DNA of 64,000 nucleotides from Mycobacterium sp. 3519A (GTDB lineage: Bacteria > Actinomycetota > Actinomycetes > Mycobacteriales > Mycobacteriaceae): positions 1,656,015 through 1,720,014 of the forward strand of contig NZ_OESG01000014.1 in assembly GCF_900240945.1 (NCBI RefSeq). Reading direction: 5' to 3'. Positions 56,806 to 64,000 of this stretch are shown one piece after another. Position numbers and translations under genes: made by a program. A model generated the notes under the pieces. The model worked only from the letters and a program-made list of their open reading frames with translations. It was not told the origin of the DNA and ran no database searches. Each line of letters begins with the position of its first letter. Position 1 is the stretch's first letter.

Positions 56806-57798
56806 GTGATCACCGTCCCCACCGACCGCCGTCGGCGGATCGGCTCCATGGAGGTCTTGCTCGCATCGCTCATCGCGTTGGCCCTGTCGGCCGGCGCGAT
56901 GAGTGCCTTTGTTGCGGGAAACGTCAATGTCAGCGTGGCTGCGACGGTGTTCTGCGGAGTGTTCGTCCAAGCGCTGCCGTTTTTGGTGCTCGGCGTGGTG
57001 ATCAGCGGGCTGATCGCGGCTTTCGTGTCCGCCGAGCGACTTTCGCGCTGGCTGCCGCGACGGCCCGCGCTGGCCGTCGCCGCCGCAGGGGTCGGCGGTG
57101 CCGCCCTGCCGGGCTGCGAATGCGGTTCGGTCCCCGTGGCTCGGCGGCTGTTCGGCGATGGCGTCTCCGGCGCGGCCGCGCTGACGTTCATGCTGTCGGC
57201 TCCCGCGATCAACCCGGTGGTGCTGGTGGCTACCGCCGTCGCGTTCCCCGGGCAGCCGGCGATGGTGCTGGCCCGCTGCGTTGCCTCGTTGATCACCGCC
57301 GTGGTGATGGGGCTGGTGTGGCTGCGGTGGGGACGCGCCGAATGGGTGACCCGCCGCCTGCCGACGCCGCACGACAGCGACGCGTCCCGTTGGAGTGTGT
57401 TCACTGAAGCGGCCCGACACGACTTTCTCCAGGCCGCTTCCTACCTGGTGCTCGGCGCCGCCGCTGCCGCAGCGTTACGAGTTGCGTTGCCCGCGTGGGT
57501 GTTCGGACACCTCGCGGGCCACCTGATCGCCGGTGTGATCACCATGGCGGCATTGGCCGTCGTGTTGGCGCTGTGCTCAGAAGCTGACGCCTTCGTCGCC
57601 GCCAGCCTGACGATGCTGCCGCTGCTGCCACGACTGGTGTTCCTGGTCGTCGGGCCTGCCGTCGACGTCAAGCTGTCAGCGATGCAGGCGGGGATGTTCG
57701 GCCGTCCCTTCGCGATTCGGTTCGGGCCTGCGACGTTCGTCGTGGCCACGCTGGTCGCGACGGGCGTCGGCCTGGTGTTCCTCGGAGGTGCGCGGTGA
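56806..57798 (+). CDS. Permease, UPF0718/DUF318 (YcgR/YraQ) family
   Basis: A 330-residue membrane protein with about eight helices and the family signature ALPGCECGSVPVARRL (C104 and C106), plus LMLSAPAINPVVLVAT and ALCSEADAFVAASLTMLPLL in the two halves. Relatives include the organoarsenic permease ArsP and B. subtilis YcgR. The paired cysteines point to a metal or metalloid. GTG start, 26 bases after the hemophore-like gene. It overlaps its partner gene by 4 bases. Confidence 0.85.
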   Translation: MITVPTDRRRRIGSMEVLLASLIALALSAGAMSAFVAGNVNVSVAATVFCGVFVQALPFLVLGVVISGLIAAFVSAERLSRWLPRRPALAVAAAGVGGAALPGCECGSVPVARRLFGDGVSGAAALTFMLSAPAINPVVLVATAVAFPGQPAMVLARCVASLITAVVMGLVWLRWGRAEWVTRRLPTPHDSDASRWSVFTEAARHDFLQAASYLVLGAAAAAALRVALPAWVFGHLAGHLIAGVITMAALAVVLALCSEADAFVAASLTMLPLLPRLVFLVVGPAVDVKLSAMQAGMFGRPFAIRFGPATFVVATLVATGVGLVFLGGAR

Positions 57799-58502
57799 GT
57801 CGGGGCACGCAGCACACCGTCGTGTTACTCGTCGGACTCAGCGCCCTGGTGATGGTGGTCAAGGGCAGCTATCTGCATTTCGTGCGGCCCACACTGCTGC
57901 CGTGGCTGATCGCCGCGGCCGTGGTCCTGGTCGCGCTTGCAGTCGCGTCAATCGTTCACGATCTGCGCCACGGGGCGGCCGAGGACGATCACGGGCACAG
58001 TCATCGTCCCTGGCTGGTGTGGCTGTTGCTGGTGCCGATCGCGCTGACGTCGTTCGTGGTGCCGCCGCCTCTGGGGGCGCAGGGCACCGCGCCAGAGGCC
58101 GTCGCGGCGTCGGCACCGCCGAAGCGGGCGTTCCCGCCGTTGCCGGCAGGACGGGCCCCTGTGGTGTCCATTCCCGAGGTGATGATGCGCGCGGCGGCCG
58201 ACTCCACCAACAGCCTCGACCGCCGCCTCATCACGCTGACCGGGTTCACGCTGCACTACCCGGAGGGCACCGACCTCGGCCGCGTCGTCATCGTGTGCTG
58301 CGCGGCGGACGCACAACTGGCCCGGGTCCACCTGTCCGGCCCCGCAGCCGATGAAGCCGCCCGCTACCCGCAGGACACTTGGCTGCGGGTAGAGGGCAGC
58401 GTGGTGCCGGGATCGTCCGCGCTGTCAACCAATTTCGTTCCGACGGTTACGGTTTCGCAGGTGACTCGCATGGACAAGCCCGCCAACACGTACGCCTATT
58501 AG
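57795..58502 (+). CDS. TIGR03943/YcgQ family membrane protein
   Basis: A 235-residue partner of the permease: two N-terminal membrane helices, a cytoplasmic or loop histidine cluster (DDHGHSHRP), another helix (WLVWLLLVPIALTSFVV), then an exported OB-like domain (LITLTGFTLHYPEGTDLGRVVIVCCAADAQL) with a Cys-Cys pair. The permease/TIGR03943 pair is conserved in many bacteria (ycgR-ycgQ, zinc-starvation-responsive in B. subtilis). His and Cys clusters fit metal handling. GTG start. Confidence 0.85.
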   Translation: MSRGTQHTVVLLVGLSALVMVVKGSYLHFVRPTLLPWLIAAAVVLVALAVASIVHDLRHGAAEDDHGHSHRPWLVWLLLVPIALTSFVVPPPLGAQGTAPEAVAASAPPKRAFPPLPAGRAPVVSIPEVMMRAAADSTNSLDRRLITLTGFTLHYPEGTDLGRVVIVCCAADAQLARVHLSGPAADEAARYPQDTWLRVEGSVVPGSSALSTNFVPTVTVSQVTRMDKPANTYAY

Positions 58503-58894
58503 ACCTGTGGCAGCGGAATGAACCAGTCAGGATTCACCCAGACGCCCCAACCCGAGAAGTCGGGATTGAACCGCACGGGTAGCGGCACCGTCACACCGTC
58601 GATATCCGGCGGGAGCCACACGGCGGGCAACCCGAAGGCGACCGGATCGTCCCAATGGCCGGGAGGCACCCCGTAGAGCGGGGTGAACGGGTTCTTCTTG
58701 ACCTGTCCGGGTGGACCCCACGGGTTGTGTCCCGGCGGGTCACCCGGCAACCACACGACGTCGCCGGGAATGGGCGGAATCGGCGGCGGCCACGGCTTGG
58801 GGTCCGCTTGCGCGACGCCGCCAGCCGTGGCGACTGCCCCGATACCCAGTGCGCCCGCCATCGCGGCACCAGCGAAAATCTTCTTGATCTTCAT
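58499..58894 (-). CDS. Small secreted proline/tryptophan-rich protein
   Basis: A 131-residue protein with a signal peptide (MKIKKIFAGAAMAGALGIGA, ending AQA-DPK) and a mature part with many Pro, Trp and Gly residues (PKPWPPPIPPIPGDVVWLPGDPPGHNPWGPPGQ) and no cysteine. Such Pro/Trp-rich secreted proteins recur in mycobacteria without known function. AAGGAG lies 6 bases before ATG. Its 3' end overlaps the convergent permease-partner gene by 4 bases. Confidence 0.7.
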   Translation of the reverse strand: MKIKKIFAGAAMAGALGIGAVATAGGVAQADPKPWPPPIPPIPGDVVWLPGDPPGHNPWGPPGQVKKNPFTPLYGVPPGHWDDPVAFGLPAVWLPPDIDGVTVPLPVRFNPDFSGWGVWVNPDWFIPLPQV

Positions 58895-58987
58895 GTCGAA
58901 CTCCTTGTCCAACTACGACTTGTCGTTCATGTGAAGACCCCCCAACGTCTCACTGGCGTACCCGTGGTGCCGCGGTGCCAAACGCGC

Positions 58988-59896
58988 TCACCGAGCGGGC
59001 TTGACCCCGCCCAACTGTTTGGTGACCGCGTCGGCAGTGTCCACAAGCGCACCCGCGTGTTCGCCGATTTCGTTGTCCGTCAAGGGCTTTCCAATGTGCA
59101 TGGACGCCACCATCACCTGGCGTTGAAAGTGGTCGAAGACGGGAGCGGAGATCACGCTGATGTCATGGCGTGCCCTGCCGCGAGTGTTGTTCTCGTCACG
59201 CAGGTAGACCCGTTCGCCGATGTCGGAGACCAATTCGCCGAGCAACGCGCGCAGTTCGTCGGGCAGGTTGCTCGACACGCCGGCCATCAGTGAATACAGT
59301 CGTCGCCCACCCGGCGTCAGGCGCTCGACGAGGTAGCCGTCGGCGCGGCACGCCGCGATCACCCGGTTCATCCTGTCGCTGTTCGTCCTCAGCGGCAGCG
59401 TCGGTTCCTTTGCAAGCCAATCGCGTTCGGCCTCGTCGTCCCACAGCACGAACATCAACCCGACCGGGGGAGCGAAGGGATAACTCTGCCCCACCTCGAC
59501 ACCCGGCCGCGCGCCGGGCGGCGCGACCAGTTCGAGCAGCGTGATGCGGTCGTCGATCACGCCCGACAGGGCGGCCGTGACACCGAATCGTCCCGAAAGA
59601 CGGCGCAACTCGTCCCGGGCTGCCGGGCTGACCCGCATCGACTCCTGTGCCTTGTGACCGAGCGTGATCAGCGACGGGCCGAGTCGGTAGGTCTTGTCGT
59701 ACGCGTCGCGCACCAGGTAGCCGGCCTCGGTCAGCGAGGTGACGATGCCCAGGCAGGTCGGCTTGCTCAGTCCGAGCCTGCGCGCGAGATCGGAGAGCCC
59801 GAACCGCTCCTCCGGATGCGCGGCCAAGAAGTCCAGGATGCGGACCACCCGTTCGGTCGGTGGCGACGCGCGGCCGGTGGACTCGGGGACAGGCAC
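58988..59896 (-). CDS. IclR-family transcriptional regulator
   Basis: A 302-residue protein: N-terminal winged helix (ERVVRILDFLAAHPEERFGLSDLARRLGLSKPTCLGIVTSLTEAGYLVRDAYDKTYRLG, about residues 15-75) and an IclR effector domain (ITLLELVAPPGARPGVEVGQSYPFAPPVGLMFVLW). It is divergent from the Rv3531c-like operon with an 85-base gap holding a dyad and a KstR box. It probably adjusts that operon or itself in response to a small carboxylate or CoA-pathway metabolite. GTG start. M. tuberculosis has PPE genes at this place. Confidence 0.85.
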   Translation of the reverse strand: MPVPESTGRASPPTERVVRILDFLAAHPEERFGLSDLARRLGLSKPTCLGIVTSLTEAGYLVRDAYDKTYRLGPSLITLGHKAQESMRVSPAARDELRRLSGRFGVTAALSGVIDDRITLLELVAPPGARPGVEVGQSYPFAPPVGLMFVLWDDEAERDWLAKEPTLPLRTNSDRMNRVIAACRADGYLVERLTPGGRRLYSLMAGVSSNLPDELRALLGELVSDIGERVYLRDENNTRGRARHDISVISAPVFDHFQRQVMVASMHIGKPLTDNEIGEHAGALVDTADAVTKQLGGVKPAR

Positions 59897-59917
59897 CGCT
59901 CCAGGCTACCTCTCGTT

Positions 59918-59948
59918 CCATATATGTACCGAACTGGTCGATATATTG
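59918..59948. promoter_or_regulatory. Putative IclR operator (AT-rich dyad)
   Basis: CCATATATGTACC and GGTCGATATATTG pair at 10 of 13 positions around a 5-base centre. It is AT-rich and stands out from the surroundings. It lies 22 bases from the IclR start and 34 from the Rv3531c-like start, next to the KstR box. Confidence 0.55.
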
Positions 59949-59956
59949 ACTCTGGG

Positions 59957-59970
59957 TAGAACGCGTTCTA
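59957..59970. promoter_or_regulatory. KstR operator, perfect palindrome
   Basis: TAGAACGCGTTCTA is a perfect 14-base palindrome and fits TnnAACnnGTTnnA. TAGTTT at 59969-59974 could be the -10, 7 bases before the GTG at 59982, again giving a leaderless transcript for the Rv3531c-like gene. Confidence 0.9.
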
Positions 59971-59981
59971 GTTTCGAGTAC

Positions 59982-61109
59982 GTGTTCTCGCAGCCATTGA
60001 ACGACGCGATCGCCGAGGCCGAGCGACTGGTGGCCGAGGCGCCGCACATCGAATCCGAAGCCGACCTGCTGGAGGGTCTGCAGTACCTGGCGGGCTGCAT
60101 CGCGGCGTGCACCCACGTCGCGTTCGACTACGACCGCGACCACCCGTTCCTGCACAGCGGTACGGGCCCGTTCACCAAGATGGGACTCGACAATCCCGAC
60201 ACGCTGTACTTCGGCACCAGGGTGCTGCCCGGCCACGACTACGTCGTCACCGGGAAGCGCGGCACCACTACCGACGTCAGCTTCCAACTGCTCGGCGGCG
60301 AGTACACCGACAAGGTGGTGCCCGACAGCGAAACCGCTTTCGACGACCGGAAACTCGACATTGCGCCCGACGGCACTTTCGAATGGCGGTTCCGTCCCGA
60401 CACACCGTCGCAGTTGGTGATCAGGGAGGTCTACAACGACTGGTCGGCCCAGCGTGGATCCTTTGCCATCAAACGTCTCGACACCGCAGGCAGCGCACCC
60501 CCGCCGCTCACCCGCGAGCTGATCGAAAAGCGTTACGCCACAGCAGGAAAGCAGCTGGTGCAGCGCGTCAAGACCTGGCTGCAGTTCCCGCAGTGGTTCT
60601 ACAACAACATCCCGGTCAACACGTTGGTGGCGCCCAGGCTCACCCCCGGCGGGTTGGCCACCCAGTATTCGTCCGTCGGGCATTTCGACCTGGGGCCGGA
60701 CCAGGCCATGGTCATCACGCTTCCCGTGCCTGATGCGCCCTATCTCGGTTTCCAGCTGGGCAGCCTGTGGTACATCTCGCTGGACTACATCAATCACCAG
60801 ACCTCGCTGAACGGCACTCAGGCGCAGGCCGATCCGGACGGAAAGATCCGGATCGTGGTCGCCGACCGCAACCCGGGGATCACCAACTGGGTGGAGACGC
60901 TGGGCCACGCCAGGGGCTACCTGCAGTTCCGGTGGCAGCGGGTATCGCGGGAATTGACAGCAGAAGACGGGCCGACCGCCGAGGTGGTGGACTTCGACGA
61001 GGCACCGGGGGCGTTGCCCTACTACGAGCAGAACAAGATCTCCGAGCCGGACTGGTGTGCGCGAATCGCCCAGCGCCAGGAGCAAATTGGACACAGGATG
61101 GTGGGGTAG
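59982..61109 (+). CDS. Conserved KstR-regulon protein of unknown function (Rv3531c-like)
   Basis: A 375-residue protein of the same length as M. tuberculosis Rv3531c. No signal peptide. It contains DRDHPFLHSGTGPFTKMGLDNPDTLYFGTRVLPGHDYVVTGKRG and VPDAPYLGFQLGSLWYISLDYINHQTSLN, which recall DUF1214-type all-beta domains, but I cannot name an activity. It is first in an operon with an SDR and a sulfotransferase-like protein. GTG start supported by the operator and -10 just upstream. Confidence 0.85.
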   Translation: MFSQPLNDAIAEAERLVAEAPHIESEADLLEGLQYLAGCIAACTHVAFDYDRDHPFLHSGTGPFTKMGLDNPDTLYFGTRVLPGHDYVVTGKRGTTTDVSFQLLGGEYTDKVVPDSETAFDDRKLDIAPDGTFEWRFRPDTPSQLVIREVYNDWSAQRGSFAIKRLDTAGSAPPPLTRELIEKRYATAGKQLVQRVKTWLQFPQWFYNNIPVNTLVAPRLTPGGLATQYSSVGHFDLGPDQAMVITLPVPDAPYLGFQLGSLWYISLDYINHQTSLNGTQAQADPDGKIRIVVADRNPGITNWVETLGHARGYLQFRWQRVSRELTAEDGPTAEVVDFDEAPGALPYYEQNKISEPDWCARIAQRQEQIGHRMVG

Positions 61110-61112
61110 ACG

Positions 61113-61895
61113 ATGGCCGGTTTACTTGACAACAAGGTCGTGGTGATCAGCGGGGTCGGTCCAGCGCTCGGCACCACTCTCGCGCGGCGCTGCGCGGAGG
61201 CCGGCGCCGATCTGGTGTTGGCCGCCCGCACGGTGGAACGACTGGAGGACGTGGCCAAGCAGATCACCGATCTGGGCAGGCGCGCGGTGTCGGTCGGCAC
61301 CGACATCACCGACGAAGCACAGGTGAACCACCTCGTCGAGCAGACGCTGGAGGCCTACGGCAAGGTCGATGTGCTGATCAACAACGCCTTCAAGGTGCCG
61401 TCGATGAAGCCGTTCGCCAACACCACGTTCGACCACATCAGGGACACCTTCGAGCTCACCGTCCTTGGCGCGCTGCGGTTGATCCAGGGCTTCACGCCCG
61501 CCTTGACCGAGACAAAGGGATCGGTGGTGAACGTCAACTCGATGGTGGTGCGTCACTCCGACCCGAAGCAGGGTGCGTACAAGATGGCCAAGTCAGCGCT
61601 CCTGGCTATGTCCCAGTCGCTGGCCAGCGAGCTTGGCCCACAAGGCGTTCGAGTGAATTCGGTGCTCCCCGGCTACATCTGGGGCGGGACGCTGCAAGGA
61701 TACTTCGAACACCAGGCGAACAAGTACGGTACGACGGTCGACGAGATCTACCAGGCCGCCGCGGTCAACAGCGACCTGAAGCGGCTGCCCACCGAAGACG
61801 AGGTGGCCTCGGCCATCCTGTTCATGGCCAGCGACTTGTCCAGTGGGATCACCGGTCAGACGCTGGATGTCAACTGCGGGGAGTACAAGGCCTAG
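61113..61895 (+). CDS. Short-chain dehydrogenase (Rv3530c-like)
   Basis: A 260-residue SDR with the modified nucleotide motif SGVGPALGTTLA, INNAF in place of NNAG, NVNSMVVRHS and catalytic QGAYKMAKSA. Such variants of the Gly motif occur in mycofactocin-coupled or steroid SDRs, though the insertion typical of mycofactocin SDRs is not evident. Starts 3 bases after the Rv3531c-like stop and is directly followed by the sulfotransferase-like gene. Likely a steroid alcohol dehydrogenase under KstR. Confidence 0.85.
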   Translation: MAGLLDNKVVVISGVGPALGTTLARRCAEAGADLVLAARTVERLEDVAKQITDLGRRAVSVGTDITDEAQVNHLVEQTLEAYGKVDVLINNAFKVPSMKPFANTTFDHIRDTFELTVLGALRLIQGFTPALTETKGSVVNVNSMVVRHSDPKQGAYKMAKSALLAMSQSLASELGPQGVRVNSVLPGYIWGGTLQGYFEHQANKYGTTVDEIYQAAAVNSDLKRLPTEDEVASAILFMASDLSSGITGQTLDVNCGEYKA

Positions 61896-63044
61896 ATGAC
61901 CGCCCGGACAGACGTCGGCACCGTCGAGGAGCTGCACGCCTCGGCCACAAAGGCTTGTGGCCTCGACGATTTCGGCGCCGACGACGACAACTACCGCGAA
62001 GCGCTCGGCGTGCTGCTCGACGCGTACGCGCGCGATGCCGACCTCACCGAGTTCGGCAGCAAGATGCAGCGGTTCTTCGTGCGCAACGCGTTGGTGGCAA
62101 GGCTGGTGTCGGAGGCGGCGTTCAAGCAGCATCCACAACACGCTGGCATCGCCATCGAGCGACCGATCTTCGTCACCGGGCTGCCGCGCACCGGCACCAC
62201 CGCGCTGCACCGGTTGCTGACCGCCGACCCGAGGCATCAGGGCCTGGAGCTGTGGCTCGCGGAGTTCCCGCAACCGCGTCCCCCGCGCGAAACCTGGCCG
62301 CAGAACCCGGTTTTCGCCGAGTTGGATGCCCGGTTCAAGAAGGCTCACGAGGAGAACCCGGACTACACGGGTCTGCACTACATGACCGCGGACGACGTCG
62401 AGGAGTGCTGGCAGCTGTTACGCCAGTCGCTGCACTCGGTGTCCTACGAGACGCTCGCGCACATCCCGACCTACTCGCAGTGGCTGGCCCGGCAGGACTG
62501 GACGCGACCGTATCAACGGCACCGCAGGAACCTACAGTTGATCGGGCTGAACGAGGCGGAGAAGAAGCGGTGGGTGTTGAAGAACCCGAGCCACCTGTTC
62601 GCCCTCGACGCGTTGTTCGCCACGTATCCGGACGCCCTGGTGATCCAGTGTCACCGGCCCCCTGAGACGATCATGGCGTCGATGTGTTCGTTGGCGCAGC
62701 ACACCACCGAGGGATGGTCGACGACGTTCGTCGGTGAAACCATCGGCGCCGATGCGCTGGAGACCTGGTCGCGCGGTCTCGAGTTGTTCAATACCGAACG
62801 CGCCAAACATGATTCGGCTCAGTTCTACGATATGGACTACTTCGACTTCATCGCCGACCCGCTCCGCGAACTCGAGAAGATCTACCGCCACTTCGGCATC
62901 GAGTTCACCGATGCGGCCAGGACGGCGGCGCAGGACACCCACGCCGAGAGCAAAAAGGGGCCCCGCGCGCCCAAACACACCTACTCACTGGCCGACTACG
63001 GTCTGACCGACGAACAGGTCAAGGACCGGTTCAAAGGGCTGTGA
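61896..63044 (+). CDS. Sulfotransferase-family protein (Rv3529c-like)
   Basis: A 382-residue protein with the 5'-phosphosulfate loop PIFVTGLPRTGTTALHRLLTA (residues 90-110), RWVLKNPSHLFALDALFATYPDALVIQCHRPP for the 3'-phosphate site and a conserved C-terminal region (FYDMDYFDFIADPLRELEKIYRHFGIEF). It belongs to the actinobacterial sulfotransferase/Stf0-like superfamily. A KstR-controlled sulfotransferase might sulfate a sterol intermediate; no substrate is shown. ATG directly after the SDR stop. Confidence 0.85.
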   Translation: MTARTDVGTVEELHASATKACGLDDFGADDDNYREALGVLLDAYARDADLTEFGSKMQRFFVRNALVARLVSEAAFKQHPQHAGIAIERPIFVTGLPRTGTTALHRLLTADPRHQGLELWLAEFPQPRPPRETWPQNPVFAELDARFKKAHEENPDYTGLHYMTADDVEECWQLLRQSLHSVSYETLAHIPTYSQWLARQDWTRPYQRHRRNLQLIGLNEAEKKRWVLKNPSHLFALDALFATYPDALVIQCHRPPETIMASMCSLAQHTTEGWSTTFVGETIGADALETWSRGLELFNTERAKHDSAQFYDMDYFDFIADPLRELEKIYRHFGIEFTDAARTAAQDTHAESKKGPRAPKHTYSLADYGLTDEQVKDRFKGL

Positions 63045-63048
63045 GTGC

Positions 63049-63696
63049 TCAGGCCGTCGTATTGGCCAGTTTTTCAATGCGGTTGAGCGCATCCTGGGCC
63101 AGCGACAGCACCTCGTAGCCGTTGACGGCCGCGCACGTCGAAATCCGCACGGCCGCGTTGTGTGCGGCGACGAACGCGTTGTCACACGCCCAGTCCGGTG
63201 CTTGGAACGAGTAGAGCACGATGTCGGGCGAGCCCGAATTCACCTGCGGTAGCAGATGGAAGTGGTACTCGCGACCGCGCATATCGGTGACGGTGAACGG
63301 CACACCGCGGCAGGCTTCGATGGTGCGCTCGGTCTGCGCGAGCGCCTGCTTGGGGTCGAAGTCGGCGTGGTAGACGCCCGCCGCCTCGTCGATCACGACG
63401 TCCCTGCCGTTCTCGGTGTCCACCCAGTGCCCGCCGTCGGTCGCCGCGGGATCCAGATCGAAGATCAGTGGCGGGTCGACCTCTTGCGACATCCCGTTGC
63501 ACTCCTGCGGTTCGACGGCGACGAACAAGTTGCCGTCCCTGTCCTGGACCTTGTCGCTCAACAGGTCTTCGACCTGAAGCGTGGTGATCGGTGCCACCGG
63601 CCGTTCCGGCCGCGGCGTGGGTCCCTCGACGTTTCGTGTGCAGCCCGCGACGGCGAGGCTGATCAGCAGGCTAGCCGTCGCCCGGCGAAGGGGCAC
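63049..63696 (-). CDS. Lipoprotein with PknH-like exported domain
   Basis: A 215-residue protein with a lipoprotein signal peptide: LLISLAVAGC with lipidated C19. The mature part (VEPQECNGMSQEVDPPLIFDL, RTIEACRGVPFTVTDM, DWACDNAFVAAHNAAVRISTCAAVNGYEV) has four cysteines and resembles PknH-type sensor domains found on many mycobacterial lipoproteins. GTG start lies inside the end of the next gene (26-base overlap). Probably the Rv3528c-position gene, but the match is by place only. Confidence 0.75.
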   Translation of the reverse strand: MPLRRATASLLISLAVAGCTRNVEGPTPRPERPVAPITTLQVEDLLSDKVQDRDGNLFVAVEPQECNGMSQEVDPPLIFDLDPAATDGGHWVDTENGRDVVIDEAAGVYHADFDPKQALAQTERTIEACRGVPFTVTDMRGREYHFHLLPQVNSGSPDIVLYSFQAPDWACDNAFVAAHNAAVRISTCAAVNGYEVLSLAQDALNRIEKLANTTA

Positions 63697-64000
63697 TGGA
63701 CATTTCCTCTAGACACCCTTCGGCCACGGCGTGCCTGATGCTGTCGGCGAGCTTCGGGCATGATTTGGCGCGAGCGGATTGGCCGCCGGATTGTCGGATT
63801 TCGGTGAAGTACGCGCAGCGCTGTGAGGCTTCCGTGTTCCACTGCACCGACGTGTGGCCCGGACCCAGCTTCTTGACCTGCACCGCGACGTGGCAGAACC
63901 GGCAGTCGACGGACACCAGCCCGGACGTCAGATAGCGCTCGCGGTCGCGCCTGGTGGCCTCCCGCACCGCCGCGGCGCGGTGCGGATCTGAGGCGAAGTT
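63671..64000 (-). CDS. Hypothetical protein, 5' part outside window (Rv3527 position)
   Basis: The frame is open from the right edge to the stop at 63671-63673, giving at least 109 C-terminal residues; a GTG at 63967 is inside and not clearly the start. Cysteines occur as DCRFCHVAVQV, QRCAYF, KSCPKL and EGCLEE, and HTSVQWNTEASQRC recalls small ferredoxin-associated proteins seen next to kshA. In M. tuberculosis Rv3527 and kshA lie here, so kshA is expected just beyond the window. Confidence 0.6.
   Translation of the reverse strand, partial: NFASDPHRAAAVREATRRDRERYLTSGLVSVDCRFCHVAVQVKKLGPGHTSVQWNTEASQRCAYFTEIRQSGGQSARAKSCPKLADSIRHAVAEGCLEEMSSAPSPGDG

Overview
The window is high-GC actinobacterial DNA that reads as a chromosomal segment of a Mycobacterium, most likely a fast-growing, environmental (Mycolicibacterium-type) species. 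The evidence is dense GTG/ATG start-stop overlaps, mycobacterial secreted families (MPT63 domain, hemophore-like, Ala/Pro-rich), F420-dependent Ddn proteins, and near-complete gene order with the sterol catabolic region of M. tuberculosis (Rv3527 to Rv3572), read here in the opposite orientation. Species cannot be fixed from the sequence alone. Gene names taken from M. tuberculosis rest on protein similarity plus conserved order, recalled without a database search.

Layout. 1-5625: kshB and the divergent hsaA-hsaD-hsaC-hsaB operon (steroid ring opening and ring A/B degradation) around two KstR operators. 5622-15881: an accessory insert with a YgiB/YgiC/DUF350 cassette, an alpha/beta hydrolase, a LysR-controlled 3-hydroxybutyrate cassette (transporter, dehydrogenase, acetoacetyl-CoA synthetase), a decayed transposase and a RidA protein. 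15937-34675: an aspB-like aminotransferase, a methyltransferase, and the KstR2 regulon for the C/D-ring propionate HIP (fadE33-fadE32-fadE31-fadD3, fadE30-ipdF, kstR2-fadA6, echA20-ipdA-ipdB-ipdC, two SDR genes), interrupted by a response regulator/histidine kinase/DUF4173 operon. 34676-45351: an exported histidine phosphatase, the fadA5 operon carrying two Ddn-type proteins and a DsbA-like protein, and the cyp125-fadE28-fadE29-chsH2-chsH1-ltp2 side-chain operon. 45427-50538: a second accessory block of envelope and secreted proteins. 50910-56301: kstD-hsd4B and the divergent hsaE-hsaG-hsaF operon. 56390-59896: a third accessory block (hemophore-like protein, putative metal permease pair, secreted protein, IclR regulator). 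59982-64000: KstR-controlled homologues of Rv3531c-Rv3530c-Rv3529c, a lipoprotein, and a gene running off the right edge.

Together the core genes form most of a sterol pathway. Cyp125 oxidises the side chain and FadA5, FadE28/29, ChsH1/H2 and Ltp2 shorten it. KstD and KshB (with KshA, not in this window) open ring B. HsaA/B, HsaC and HsaD cleave ring A, and HsaE/F/G finish the resulting hydroxydienoate. FadD3, FadE30, IpdF, IpdC, EchA20, IpdAB, FadE31/32/33 and FadA6 degrade rings C and D. KstR boxes (TnnAACnnGTTnnA) and KstR2 boxes (AnCAAGnnCTTGnT) lie where this division predicts. At the places where M. tuberculosis carries PPE61-PPE64 and nat, this genome carries unrelated accessory genes.
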